From contig JAOANR010000014.1 in assembly GCA_030278955.1 (NCBI GenBank), positions 16,928,068 to 16,992,067 of the forward strand: a DNA stretch of 64,000 nucleotides. Reading direction: 5' to 3'. Of this stretch, positions 10,079 through 22,409 are shown piece by piece. A model generated the notes under the pieces. The model did no database searches. It was given only the letters and a program-made list of their open reading frames with translations, and was not told the DNA's origin. Source of the DNA: Hygrophila difformis. Its lineage: Eukaryota > Streptophyta > Magnoliopsida > Lamiales > Acanthaceae. Position numbers and translations under genes: made by a program. Numbering within the stretch: the stretch's first letter is position 1; each line of letters starts with the position of its first letter.

Positions 10079-12016
10079 ATGGAAGCAACATCACCTGCTG
10101 CTGCTGTCGTCGTCCAAGAACAAACTCAGCACCACCACCCACTCTCCTCCCCAAAGCCCCCCTCCAAGAAGACCTTCGTGTCCTCCCTCATGGACGCCGC
10201 CGCCTCCTCCCTCCGAACCCCATCCTTCAAGGAGGACACCTACCTCATCACCCACCTCAAAAATTCCGAGAAGAAAGCCCTAATCGACCTCAAGGAACGC
10301 CTCATCTCCACCCACGGACCGGACTCCATGTGGGCCGTTCCTCTCTTGGCCAACGGCGACGAGCGCGCCGACGTCATCCTCCTCAAGTTCCTCCGCGCCA
10401 GGGATTTCAGGGTCCAGGACTCCCTCAACATGCTCCTCAAATGCCTCGCCTGGCGCAAGGAATTCAACGCCAATTCCATCCTCGACGAGGATTTGGGGTT
10501 TAAGGAACTCGAGGGAGTCGTCGCTTATATGCACGGCTGCGATCGCCACGGCCATCCCGTATGCTACAATGCCTACGGTCTGTTCAAGGACAAGGAAATG
10601 TACGACAGGATTTTCGGAGACGACGAGAAGCTCAACAAGTTCTTGAGGTGGAGAGTCCAGGTTCTTGAGAGAGGGATCAAACTGCTTCAATTCAAGCCTG
10701 GTGGAATCAATTCCATCATTCAGGTTACTGATCTTAAAGATATGCCCAAAAGAGAGCTCAGAGTTGCCTCTAATCACATTCTTTCGCTCTTTCAAGATAA
10801 CTATCCTGAAATGGTTGCAAGAAAGGTAATTGGTTAATTAGTTCTGTTTTTTTATTATTTATTTTTTAATTTCAATTTATGTTGTAGTTATTATTTTTAT
10901 TAACTTAGGATTCTTGTTTGTTTTTAGATCTTTATAAACGTGCCTTGGTACTTCACCCTGCTGTATTCAATGTTTAGCCCATTTCTGACTCAAAGAACTA
11001 AGAGTAAGTTTGTGATATCCAAGGAAGGCAATGCTGCTGAAACTCTTTACAAGTGAGTGAGCTTAGATATTCTTTTTTATACTCCGAAGCAATTACGCCA
11101 ATCGCTGATTTTTGTCCTTTATTACCCTGACCTTAGATGATGGGTTATATCTTATGTAAATTCTGATGCCCAGTTCTTTTAATACTGTCTCGAGTTTTCC
11201 ATTTAAGGAATAAAGGGTTTTCTTTGTTTTATTCGCAAATTGTATTTAATTACTCTTCAGCTCTCTCCACCTTATGGGGTTTAATTAATGTATTGTTTGG
11301 TTGATCAGATTCATCGGACCGGAGGATATACCGGTTCAGTACGGCGGCCTGAGCCGGCCCAGTGACGCCCTGAACGGTCCACCTAAACCGGCGTCTGAAT
11401 TCACAGTCAAAGGAGGGGAGAAAGTGAACATTCAAATTGAGGGCATTGAGGTGAAATAAAAATTCAATCTTTAACTAGGTTTAATCGATTAATTGGGTTC
11501 TGTATTCCACTTTCCTGTAGCGAAATTCCACTAATTTTGCAGAAATTCAAAAGCGGGTCGTGCAAAAAGTGCTTCAATATCTCAATTTTCCCTCACAATC
11601 GACATCACCATCAATAGATGACAAAAATTCAAAAAAATTTCAAACAAGCATCGCTTTTCCATTTCTTTCTTTAATCCTTTCCACTTTATTGAAGCAACCA
11701 GAGTCTTTCTTTTTGTACTTTTTATAAAAATTCAATATTGTGGTTTGTACAACATTTGCAGGGTGGGGCAACCATAACGTGGGACATAGTGGTCGGGGGA
11801 TGGGAATTGGAATACAGCGCGGAATTCGTACCTAACGCCGAAGGCAGCTACACTATCGCCGTCGAGAAGCCACGGCGGATGGCAGCGGCGGAGGAGGCGG
11901 TGCACAACTCATACGCTGCCAGGGAAGCCGGAAAACTTGTTCTCTCCGTCGACAACTCCGCCTCCCGGAAGAGGAAGGTCGCCGCCTACCGCTACATTGT
12001 CCGAAAATCCTCCTGA
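10079..12016 (+). CDS. PATL6: patellin-6-like protein (CRAL-TRIO N, Sec14 and GOLD domains)
   Basis: Four exons: 10079-10825, 10928-11052, 11309-11450 and 11762-12016, all with GT..AG introns, joining to 422 residues (Arabidopsis PATL6 is about 409). Patellins bind phosphoinositides through the Sec14 lipid-exchange domain and act at membranes, classically the cell plate; PATL6 is also linked to viral movement-protein binding. A short KKTFVSSLMDAAASS block (30-44) precedes the CRAL-TRIO N region with ADVILLKFLRARDF (97-110). The Sec14 domain spans about 140-295, with GHPVCYNAYGLFKDKEMY (158-175), VTDLKDMPKRELRVASN (216-232) and, at the exon 1/2 junction, FINVPWYF. The GOLD domain (about 315-420) has GGEKVNIQIEGIEGGATITW and ends in KVAAYRYIVRK. 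The start is the first ATG after an AAC-rich leader. All joins keep the frame and no defects were seen. Confidence 0.93.
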
Positions 12017-14088
12017 AACGTCGCTTAGAACAAAAATTAAACGACTAAATTAGTCTTTAACTTTGCAATGCTTTTATTATCCATCTTCCCCTTCTTTCTC
12101 CAGCTTTTGCTGCTAATGCTTTGGACACTTTGTAATAGAACAATTAAATAGTACTATAATATATATATATATATTGTGCTTGCTTTGTGTAAATGATGAT
12201 GTTTGTATCAATTAATATTGCAATTGCATATCACATTGGCCAATCTTAATCATTGATTGATTTCACTATTTACTTTGGCTGAAATTTTAGAACATCCTTT
12301 GAAATTTCAGAAAAGTTGTAAGGTGACTTGAGGCGTGTTAATGGCTAATAATTCTATCAAGAATGCATCTTTAAGTACCCATGTTAGTTTAATCAATGGT
12401 GTCAGGCCTTTTTCTGGTTAAAGATGCTTTATTTAAGCCTGTTTGCATCACTACATCGAGCTCCATGTTTATACAAAATGTGGAAGCAATAATTAAGGTT
12501 AGGACAGTGGACACGTCTTGCATTTAATGAATGATTAAGGTGGGAAATTTTGGGGTTGCCTGCTTTTTGAACATGGAGTGGGTCAGAGTGGAAAGACTTT
12601 TGAACAAGTGTTGTCTGGTCTGGTCTGTGTGGTGGGGAAAAATCAGGATCTCTTGTTGCTTGATTTTCAATCTGTTTCTCTGGGCACAGTCGCTCTGAAA
12701 TTTCTGAGACCTAAGCATGCTTTCTTGGGTTTGGTGAAAGGAAAAAGGTAGGTAATGGGCCTGGCCTAGTGGGGTTTTGGGTGTTGGGGGGGGGGGGGGG
12801 TAGGGTAGGGTAGGGTGGACACTGGATATGTCATATAGAAGGAGACTGCAGGAAGAAATGATGTTGATGGCGTTGTAGGGTTGGGATTTGGAAATTTTTG
12901 GGATTACATTTCTGTCTTTACAGAATTTTAGTACTATTAGTAATTTGCTTTTTTCTTTCTTTTTTTCCTTGGTGTTGTTTTTAAGACAAAAAATTTCATA
13001 GGAGAATATTGGAGTTGAATGGGGTTTGGTAATGCCTTTGCTTGTAAGTCCAAAGTAGTGAAAGATGTGCTCTCACTTCTCGTTTTCAGGTGTCAGCTGC
13101 ACAGTCCCTTTTTCTTTTTTGTTAATTTTTGTTTTCATTTCCTTTTTGCAGACACAGTGATCTGATGAATCCTGAACAATTCGAGACTTTTTCTCAATGG
13201 AATTCAGGAGATTCAAAAAGAAAGAAATTTTAATTTGGATTGGATTGATTTGATTTATTGAAATGGGCTGGTCGTGACTCGTGATTTTTTGTTACACTCT
13301 TTTCTTGTGTCTTTTTTTGTAGCTAGACATCTGTGATTTGCGTAGCCTTTATTGCACTTAACATCATTTAAAACTTGTATAGACAAAAGGGGCAAAACGC
13401 AAGTAACTGCAGCTGCGTGACGAGAAGATTTAACAATTATTGCGAAAAGGAAAGGAAAATTGCAGTGTAGAATTTGGATGGATTATTATCAGATCATCAC
13501 TTTGATTGATAGGATGTGAATTCTGAAAGGTTAATAGGGACAATAGTTGTCTTTAAAGTTACAGTAAAACGTTACTAAATGTGTTTGTTGGACTTGTGGT
13601 AAAAATGACTTGACCTGCGAGGCAGTAGTAAAAGAGGACGTGACATGACCTGCGATGATGATGCAGGAAAATAGGCATACAAAAACAGTAACCTGCCTCA
13701 AAAGAATTCGTCATACCTCATCCCACCGCAACATTACAATCCAGGTTATATATATCTGTAAGTATAAAGCAATATGAAGCAGTATTCCATTTTTAGGTTT
13801 AATGTTCGTTTTGCACAGTAAAATTTAATAAATGTGATCAAGAAAGTTCTTTTATTAGTTGTGTAAAGAGGAAAAAATTGTGATGAGTGCAACCCAAAGT
13901 CTAATTGAAGTGTCCATCTAATTTCATTACAAGCTCTTGTTACTGGAAGTGACTAATAAATTTTGCGGATTTGGGAACAAGTGCTACTCGAATATTGACC
14001 CAACAAGATGGCAATGACAAGTTAAAGGTCCTTTCAAGGTTCTTGACTTGTAGTTAGCTGTGTGTTGTGACAACTTGGAAAGCAATAA
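12017..14088. other. long intergenic region downstream of patellin
   Basis: The 3' UTR presumably ends around 12100-12200. Beyond that I see no gene, only scattered short frames, a G-rich tract at 12786-12815 and a 15-A run near 14150 just inside the next element. Confidence 0.45.
12786..12815 (+). repeat. G15 run followed by TAGGG repeats (G-quadruplex motif)
   Basis: Fifteen consecutive G residues are followed by three TAGGG units. Four or more G-tracts separated by TA satisfy the usual intramolecular G-quadruplex pattern on the plus strand. Confidence 0.8.
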
Positions 14089-14608
14089 GACCAACTTTAT
14101 CTATGATCCAGCACCCATGGTCCCCAACCGCCATGTCATTATGTGAAATTTTAAAAAAAAAAAAAATGTGTATTGGTCCCCAACCAAGAGTCGACCAAAA
14201 TAAAAATGAGACCATGGGGTCTCTTATCTCTTGGCCAATGGGAATGTGACATTTGTCTCATTCCCATTGTTCAACAAAAATTTTAAATAAATTCTTTTAA
14301 AATTATTATATTTTTTATATTTTAAAATAAAAATAAATAAATAAATATATCATATTTTATAATTTTTCATTTTATACAGATAGAGACCATTCTTGCTATA
14401 TTTTTGTTAAATACATAATATTGATAGAGTATGTTGAATTCAATTAAAATATATAAAATATTATGGTTGGGTTGTTATTGATAGAGTATGTAAAATTGGG
14501 GTGGTTGGGTTGGGATGAATATTGATGAGTTGGAGGAGAGAGAAATTAATTAAATAATGAGATGGTTGGATGGTTGGGTGGTTGTGGTGATCATGGTTAA
14601 AGATAGTC
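14089..14608. mobile_element. Tourist-like (PIF/Harbinger) MITE
   Basis: The left end GACCAACTTTATCTATGATC is matched by the minus-strand right end GACTATCTTTAACCATGATC, and both continue into CAACC-rich sequence. The trinucleotide TAA flanks both sides (14086-14088, 14609-14611), the standard duplication for this superfamily. No transposase frame is present. Confidence 0.75.
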
Positions 14609-14627
14609 TAAAGAACTCGGGAGAATT

Positions 14628-15448
14628 TGTTAACCCAGTTCGGTCTTGCGATCTACGTCTGATGGATATCAATCCAGGCGACTTCAACTAACTATGAAAA
14701 ACCCAAACCAATACAGACGACTTCAACTAACTATGAAAAGCTCAAACCAATACAGACTCAATCTACCTTGCACTCAGCATCAAACTCCTAACACACTAGA
14801 ACCCTTTCTAGAGGAACAACTCGTAGTCAAGACTCTCAGTCAACTACAGCTGCAGAATGTCCACTCCTATTTGATGTAAACAAGATACAATTGACCTCTT
14901 ACCGATTTTGGGTGTTTACCATAGCATCGCTGGATTTTTCTTCATCAACCATGAATCAACCTTCCATGAAATCTTCAATTCGATCAATCAAGTCTTCTTA
15001 AATAAAGAACCATGTAGAACACGAAACTCAAATGATAAAAGATATAAACTGTGTAATCTAGATCACTCAAGATTCCCAAAAATCTGTAGAATATCACTCT
15101 TGAAATCCCTTACTCAAAACTCTCAACATGTAAGCTATGAAATCAAATCTTCAATCAAATAATCTCTCAACCTATCAATCTTATCAAATCTTATCCAAGC
15201 TAAACTCAGATTTCTCAACTCGAAGAATATCTCCCTATCTGAATTACAGAACACATATATATAGAAGATAGACACTTCCAAACAAACTGCAACAGGTTAA
15301 CTGTCAACACAAAACTGTCGTCGTCAACATCTGTGTTGTAGAGATTGTAATCAATAACTGTCATGACATATTTTTTGTTGTTGATGTGTAGTTACAATTA
15401 CGTTCTGACGACACTGTTCATCTGCACAAAAAGCTTAATGTACTAACA
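14628..15448. mobile_element. possible solo LTR
   Basis: The block begins TGTTAACCC and ends TACTAACA, giving the short TGTTA...TAACA inverted ends typical of LTRs. It contains a local 41-bp tandem duplication (GACTTCAACTAACTATGAAA, twice, 14681-14757). The 5-bp flanks (GAATT and CAAGT) do not match well, and no internal domain accompanies it, so this remains a suggestion. Confidence 0.35.
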
Positions 15449-15774
15449 CAAGTAAATACTGCCCTCCACATGTTTTAGGGGAAACAAGATGGGTTTTTAT
15501 TTGATTATGTTCAATTCATATACGATCCACCAAGCCATCTTTGGAAACCAAAATAAAATCCACCGTTAAACCATGCTTTGTTTCTTAAAATTCTAACAAG
15601 GCATAAAAGGGACACAACAGTAAGCTGGACAATATTTTCTAGCGACGGTTGCACTTATTGTTTAGGTTTCAACAAGCAACAATTAAGTAGGAAAAAATTC
15701 TTTCCATAAGACGAAATAAGAGACATTGTTGTCAATGCTCATTGTCTCATGAATAGCCTTAAAACGGTAAATTA
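15449..15774. other. intergenic, nothing recognised
   Basis: AT-rich spacer between the possible solo LTR and the left end of the second Pack-MULE-like element. Confidence 0.4.
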
Positions 15775-15984
15775 GGGCCCGAACCCTAATAGAAATACTT
15801 TGATATAAAAAAGGCCCTCCACCCCCAAATATTAGAATTTACGCCCTCCTACATTTTTGACTCCATGAATAGGCCCCCACCCATTCTCTCTAAATATGAT
15901 TAAACTCTAATCCAACGTGGTTAATTCAAAATAAAACCATCAACGCAAACGAAGAGAATATCCAGCAGAGCGCGAGAGAAACCA

Positions 15985-16240
15985 CCGAGAGAAGAGGAGA
16001 AGAACTGGACTTGGAGAAGACCAAAGGAATCGAAATTATTCCAAGCCTTTTCGACGACGTTCTTCGGGCTGTGGCTTGTGGATGGTTACAAAATCAGACA
16101 CAAAAAGCTGACAAAGTTCTGGTCATAGTGGAGAATGGGGTTGAAGATGAGACCACGACACTATTCGGGGTGGGGGAATGTAGAATTTGCCAGAAGGCCT
16201 CAACAAATTGGAAAGCCCTTGTGCTTGTAACAAGAGTCTT
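15985..16240 (+). pseudogene. captured RING-CH (MARCH-type) zinc-finger fragment, frameshifted
   Basis: One frame reads GVGECRICQ, the start of a RING-CH finger (C-x2-C). Just downstream, another frame reads EGLNKLESPCACNKSLK, matching the next part of the same domain (LESPCAC-x-SLK) before the usual exon end. So a single-domain exon is present but broken by a frameshift around 16195, and the rest of the finger (the His-Arg-x-Cys-Val-Gln and Trp-Cys part) was not found downstream. Membrane-anchored RING-CH proteins are ubiquitin ligases; this piece cannot work as one. Its location next to the element's left TIR suggests transduplication. Confidence 0.55.
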
Positions 16241-17708
16241 AAGGGTACTTGCTCTCTTAATCCCTTTTTGTTGTTTCGTTTTGAAAATTTTGTGTGCAAT
16301 TACAATCTTGATACATAAATGGGATGTATGAGCAGATAGGAGTATGCGTTTTGATCTTTGAAGATGTTTTTTCAGTTAGTGTGAACATCTTGATTCAATT
16401 GATGTTCTAGCAATTTTGTTCAAAGAAAAACTCTCTTTTGTTAATTCTGAACTCCGTTATTAAGGCTCAAGTTTATGTATATAATGGAACCAAGAAAACC
16501 AAGGGATTGAGAAGATTAATATTCAAATTTAAGGCTAGCGAGAACACTCTTCATTATTTGGTTTTTGTGGGTTCTCAACAAGAACTCGTTGAACTTAACC
16601 ATAGTTTGTTGGTTTTATATTTCTTAAGGAGGTAAAGGTCTCTTTGTGTTTTCTGTCCGCAACAAAGCTGCATCTATCTTTGTGTATGGTTTCTTTATAT
16701 TTAAGCTTATTGGCTTCACATGCTTTATCATTCTGCAACTTTTTCTTTTGCCTCTTTATATGTCAGCTTAGTGGGAGTTTGAATGATTTGTGTTTGATCT
16801 ATAGAATGGTGGGGGAAGTAATATTGAATGTGTGGTTAGCCTTGTGAACGTGTTTCGCACCTAATGTGTTCGATGAAATGATAGAACGATTATGTTTGTC
16901 TGGAATCCTCAATTTTGGCTTACATTGATGTGTTAATTGATCAATATTAGTGTTTGGCCATGGTTAGTTGTAGAATCTATAGTTTTGAGTGGTGAGAAAT
17001 AGTGTTTCATAATCGGTTGGTGAGAAAAAGATCGAAAAATATTGTTTTTTAGATTATTATGATGATGTGTAGAGTTTATGTTGAATGATTATTTCATTTG
17101 TTTATTAATAGGTGTTTCGAATTATAAGAAAATGCAAGCTCCCTGTGCTCCACATTTGCAAAGGAGCTCCATATTTTGGCTTTATTAATGTTCATGGCTT
17201 GATGATATAAGTCATTTGAGTTGTAATTGATTTTTTCTCGTCTATTTGTAGTTGTGATGTTTTAAAAATATGATTTTTATATAGGTTAGATGTAGATTCT
17301 AGTAGTTTAGGTTATTTGTGAGTGGTAAAATTGTAATTGATTTGATTTTGGTGGTGATCATAATGTTTGTGTTTGATTTGGAGATTTGTGGGGGAAATAA
17401 TTTGATGAATGTAATTTGCACACAATGTGTTTGATGAAATGTCACAATGGTTTTGTTGGTTTAGGACCGCCAAATTTGAACTACATTGTTGTGTTAATTG
17501 AAAAATGTTAGTGTTTTGCAATATTTGGTTGTATACTGTACTAGTAGTTTTGAGTTATGTAATGAAACTTTAGTGGGATTTATGGAGGAGGTGATTTAAT
17601 GTAATGTTTTTGTTTATTAATAGGTGTCAAAACTGATGGCATTATATCATTGAGCATTTAACTGAACTTCTAAACTGATGGCATTGGATTTTGCTTGTTT
17701 ATTAATAG

Positions 17709-17871
17709 GTGGGCTCATGTTGATCAGACAATCAAGAGACTATCTGCTTACATGGAGAAAGGAGATTGCATCATTAATGGATGTGAATCACTCAACGAGC
17801 CTCCAAGTAAAATGTCTTTCACTGACTTCAATTCACATAAGCAGAAGTGGGAAGATTCGGTGTATCAATAG
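17709..17871 (+). pseudogene. captured exon fragment of unknown parent
   Basis: After an intron-like end (TTGTTTATTAATAG) an open frame reads WAHVDQTIKRLSAYMEKGDC and continues to a TAG at 17869-17871. The frame has coding-like composition, unlike its surroundings, but I do not recognise the family. The same intron-end motif TTTATTAATAGGTG also occurs near 17103 and 17616, and the stretches 16839-16990 and 17395-17560 are diverged copies of one another, so the intron has been internally duplicated. Confidence 0.4.
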
Positions 17872-18055
17872 TCTCTTGATGTTTGTGTTATTTTGGGTGT
17901 TGTATAGTTTGAATATTTTGTGTTTGAATTATCAATTGTGTATGTGGATGTTGGTCAGTATTTGGATGTTTCTTTGTGTATGTATTTTTATTTTTTGTAA
18001 GTTGGTTTGGTTGGTTGAACTTTAGAATGTTATTTGTTGGTTAGAAGTGTACATG

Positions 18056-18380
18056 AAATGTGGTAAAATGATATTACACATCCTGGTAAATTGTTATGCC
18101 AAAACATGGTAAGAAATATAAAAGAAATGTGGTAAATAATAGATGAAATCATGAAATCAGGGCATGGACGGTGAAGTGGACGGGAAATAGTGGACAGAAT
18201 GTTGGTCAGAACCGTCCCAGTGACCATCCCAATATATTGGTAAAGCATATGCCAACGCGTGGTAAACCATTTTGAGGAACTTGGTAAACCCATATGGTAT
18301 ATGTGGTAAACCACATAGCAATAAAGTGGTAAACCACACACCAATAATCTGGTAAACACAATAAGGTATTTGTGGTAAAT
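18056..18380 (+). repeat. GTGGTAAA array, left arm of copy 2
   Basis: GTGGTAAA words recur every 15-35 bases. A central segment at about 18165-18235 carries GGACGGT, GGACGGG and ACCGTCCC words, like the centre of copy 1. Confidence 0.7.
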
Positions 18381-18424
18381 TCTATTTCTTGGACTTGGTA
18401 AATTGAGTTATAATCCTTTCTATA

Positions 18425-18840
18425 TGGCTACACATTTACCACATTGAGTTATACTTCTTTACCATCTATATGGTCACACATTTACCACATTGTAGTATAT
18501 TTTTTTACCATATATATGACTACACATTTACCAATAGCGCAGGATACAATATACTACGTATTTGGGCTAGTGGACGACTCATGGACGCTTCCAAATCATC
18601 ATCCAGTTGATCGTTCTCCACTCACACATCACTTCAATTAAGTATTTACCAAATGCATCATTTATGCATTACCACGTTTGATTAGAAATCCTTACCATCG
18701 TTGCTTGTACGCAATTACCACATTGATGAAGTTTTCATTACCACATTTCAGAATATTCACGTTTGCATTATGTTATAGTGGTATCAATATAATCACAAGC
18801 AACAACTCAATTAATAACTTACCACGAGTGAATAAAGCTT
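18425..18840 (-). repeat. TTACCAC array, right arm of copy 2 (first part)
   Basis: Inverted TTACCAC words, ending in CTTACCACGAGTGAATAAAG just before the retrotransposon. This closely matches, in reverse, 6195-6225 of copy 1 (CTTACCACGAGAGAATAAAG). Confidence 0.7.
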
Positions 18841-18845
18841 GGAAA

Positions 18846-21800
18846 TATAACACTCTATAAAATTTTAAACAAGATTAAAAATTTAAATAAATAAATATTC
18901 TAAATTTCCCATTAAATTTAAAACATTTTAAGAGGATGATATATTTTCGAAGCAACGACTATTTAATCGGATTTAATATAAATTAATTAGTCATTTTAAA
19001 CCTAGATTCCCCACCTGCATTGTAGCGCAAATTAAATCCTAATCGCGTGATGGACGGACGCCGAGAACTTTGGAGTATAAATCCATTACTTTATAAATGT
19101 TGGATTAATTAATAATGAAGGACTATATTATAAAATTATTCATTATGATTGGATTTAATCATTATAAAATTAAACCAATTTATGGAAATCAATGATGATC
19201 CTTTTATTTAATACTCCTAGATTATTCAATTAGGAGATTTGAATTATTTTAAGTTCATAGATGTTAATTGCAGGAGTACAATTTAATATTAAAGGATGGA
19301 TTAAAATGTAGGATGAAAACCTATGACTTGTTTAAAGTAATGACTAATTAGATTGTGAAATTAACAAGTGATCGAATGGAAATTAACAAAATTATCCAAA
19401 TTAAGGGATTTGAAGTCTCAAATCATTTTACTAATGACAACAATTTAATAGGTGATTTAATACATTAAATCCATTAAATTAATTTACATGTGTAAAGACC
19501 ATTCAAAATTAAATTAAGTTCTTAGAATTAAATTGCAATACATAACCCATGTCCGATTTCTAATTGAGATGGTACCGAATTATAAAGTCCATAATCAAGC
19601 ATAAATAATTAATTAAGTCCATAAATTATTTAATATAAGCCACATTATAAATTTTTAAGTGTAATGAATAAAGTTTAGATCCAGCCCAATTAACCATTTT
19701 AAGTCCAATAAGCAAAAGTAGTTAAAAATTAGCCCAAACAAAACCATAAGCCCAATCCAATACCCTAAGCCCAAAAACCTAACAAACCCTAACCCTATTT
19801 TTTGTCAAGCATGTGGCCGCCCTCGCCGGAGTCCGGCGCCGCCACCACCGCCGGCAGACCTCCGGCGAATCCTCCGGCAGCCGCCGTCTCCGCCATCTAA
19901 CCCCATTCTCCCCAAAATTTCATTCCCATCCACCACGGCGAGTCGCCGGCCACCCACCACCTCCACCGGATTTCCCAATCCACCTCCGTCCACCAAAATC
20001 ATTCCGGGAAGGCCACCGCCACCGCCGCCAAGCCGTCCGCCATCTCCGTCCCGACCACCATCGCAACCGCGGCCAACCTCCATTTTTCCCAAGAAAGCTC
20101 AAAACCCTAAAATGAAGCCGCCACCGCCGCGGCCTCCACCTTCACCTCCGGTCTCCATCCTCATCACCACTACCACTACCATCTCATCAACAACCACCAC
20201 CACCTCTCCGAGAATCCATAAATTGGAAACCAAAACAAAAGAAAACAAAGAGAGAAAGAGGAGAGGACAAAGAGAGGAGGCCGAAGCCATCATCGTCGCC
20301 GCGGCCATCCTCACCGCCGCGGCCATCCTCACCATTCTCAAATCCCAAATCACAACCGCCTCCACCCTTCCCAAAAACCACAGATCCAAAATAAACCAAA
20401 AGAAAAGGAGAAGAAACAGAAATAATAGGAGAAGAGGGAAGAAGGAAAAGAGGGAAGAAGCCCCGATTGAAGTTGCTGCCGGACCTCCGCCTCCGCCGCC
20501 GTCTGCTGCCGCTGGCGCCGGCCACTGCTCCTTCGCTGTCGCCTCTCCCTCCCGCCTCCGGTGAAGCCACGAGGAGTCCAGGTTCGAGCAAAAGGGGAGG
20601 CAGCTTTGTGAGAAAAAGCTGTAAAGGAGGAGTGGGAGGAAGACAAAAGAAAACAAAGGTGGGAGTACACTGAGACCACTAAACTAACTGGAGAAGGAGA
20701 CAGAGTTTTCTAATATGGGGAAAATAAGGACCGGGATACAGAAAAATTTAATGGGCGCAGGTCAACAAATTAGGAAAGATGCCTCTGGAAAGCTGCTATG
20801 GGGAAACAGCTCGTTGTCTTCTCTAGCAAACATTTCTATATAAGACCCCCATTCCCCTTACCATTTTTCACACCAAATCAGCTCCATTTTCTTTAATAAA
20901 TTGTCTTTCGTTTCACTGCCTAGTTGGCATGTAGAATTTGAGTGTCTTGGTTAGAGATATTCCTAGTAGTTGGGTTTCTTTTTCGAGTGGAATTTTCTCT
21001 AAGCTAAGGAGTTTTAGAGCTAAGTAAGGATTAGTACAGATAGCTAGTCCGTGAGAGTGCTTCGGGTAAGATTTATTAAGTCGGAAATACTAGTTATTAT
21101 TATTTTTATATTATAGCTTACTAACTTAATATTAAAATTTTGCTAGTCAAGTAGCTGTAGAAGGATATCTGCTCGTAGGCCTGTGCGTGTGTTGAGTTCC
21201 ATTCTCCCCACGGTGACTGTAAGTAGATTTTTACTCTTTGGAGTAAGCCTTAATTTATTTAGCTTAAGCATAAATTTTAAATACCATTTTCTTATTTTAA
21301 ATTTATGCTTATTGCTCCCTACTGCTTTTGGATTATTGGTATGCTATTTTTACTGTGCTTTATAATTTAGTGCGATAACTCCTTAATTATGGTTAACCAC
21401 TGTTACGGGGTTGGAATCGGTGCGTGGATCTTGTCGCCACCCTCGCCGTAGTGTGCTTACAATGCCACCCGGGAACGGTGCCGAAACGATACCACACCTT
21501 TTGCCAGGTGGATGTAGGAAATTTCATACCTCTTCCACAACCCTTGAATGTGCATGTGAGAACGGGTACCCTATTCTTGGGCCCCTTCCAATTGGCATGG
21601 AGGCTGAAATATTATTTTTCGGCAACACATATTGTTATATTGTCTGATCCCGGGTTTCTAGATAAATATTGCATTATGTACACAATATTCTCGTTTAAGC
21701 ATACCATTACCATAACTGTTGTCTTTAAATTATTTCTGCAACCCAACCTCCTCCGGGAGTAAGGGTCTACTTACTCAGCGATCGTTTTCGCTGACTCTAC

Positions 21801-22394
21801 ACTTTTATTATCCCTTTTCAGGTTTTGATATCTGAGAGGACCATTAGCCATTTCACGTCACCGGGGCACGATTCGGGTTATTTTTAAATGCTTTCGGATT
21901 TAAGAAAAGGGTGTATAACTTTTTAAGTCTCCTTATCGGAGTTAACTTGGCATATATTTTGTCTGATTTGAGGACGTATATTTGGGCGTCTACCCACTTT
22001 TGAAATTTTTACGCCTCACTATTTTCACCCGACGATGGATATTACTATTTTGAAAATGCATGATGAATTTGCCCCCTTTTTAAATGGAGGAATTCTCTTA
22101 TCATATCATTATTATTGGTGAGCTCTTTTAAATGCGTCGCCATTTATTTTGGGTGGTATACCAAAAATTTAATTTAAGGCGTATTTTATACGCTATAGTA
22201 TTATAAGCTTTTCTTTTCAGAGATTACGATATATGTCTAACATTTAGCATATATGTTCAACTCTGACTTCCCCGTGAATATTTTTGCTAGCCTTAGCGTA
22301 TTCCGGACGGCCCGGGATACGTGGCGGTAACACCGGCCCCTTGTTCCCGGCTCTTTGCTTCCGCTGAGCCTTTAGGGAAAACGGGGGTGTTACA
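18846..22394 (+). repeat. 5' LTR of the gag-only retrotransposon
   Basis: It starts TATAACACTC and ends GGGGTGTTACA. Unusually it contains a strongly GC-rich, CCGCC-rich block (about 19810-20680) in otherwise AT-rich sequence, giving overlapping proline- and glycine-rich frames on both strands that I take as by-products of composition. It carries one extra 18-bp GCCGCGGCCATCCTCACC unit relative to the 3' LTR. Confidence 0.93.
20835..20844 (+). promoter_or_regulatory. LTR promoter TATA box
   Basis: TCTATATAAG followed by a pyrimidine-rich stretch, at the expected place between the U3 and R regions. The same motif lies at 27145-27154 in the other LTR. Confidence 0.55.
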
Positions 22395-22397
22395 GTT

Positions 22398-22409
22398 TGG
22401 TATCAGAGC
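22398..22409 (+). other. primer-binding site, initiator-Met tRNA
   Basis: TGGTATCAGAGC, three bases after the 5' LTR, complementary to the 3' end of plant initiator methionine tRNA; used to prime minus-strand synthesis. Confidence 0.9.

Noticed and set aside
10240..10795. Minus-strand frames of 79 and 171 codons
   Set aside because: Antisense shadows of patellin exon 1.
14067..14249. 60-codon plus-strand frame
   Set aside because: It spans the end of a Tourist MITE and a poly-A run, with no coding signature.
19805..20679. Several overlapping proline/glycine-rich open frames on both strands (repeated at 26133-26989)
   Set aside because: They lie in a CCGCC-rich block within both LTRs, overlap in all frames and have no domain content. 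Composition explains them.
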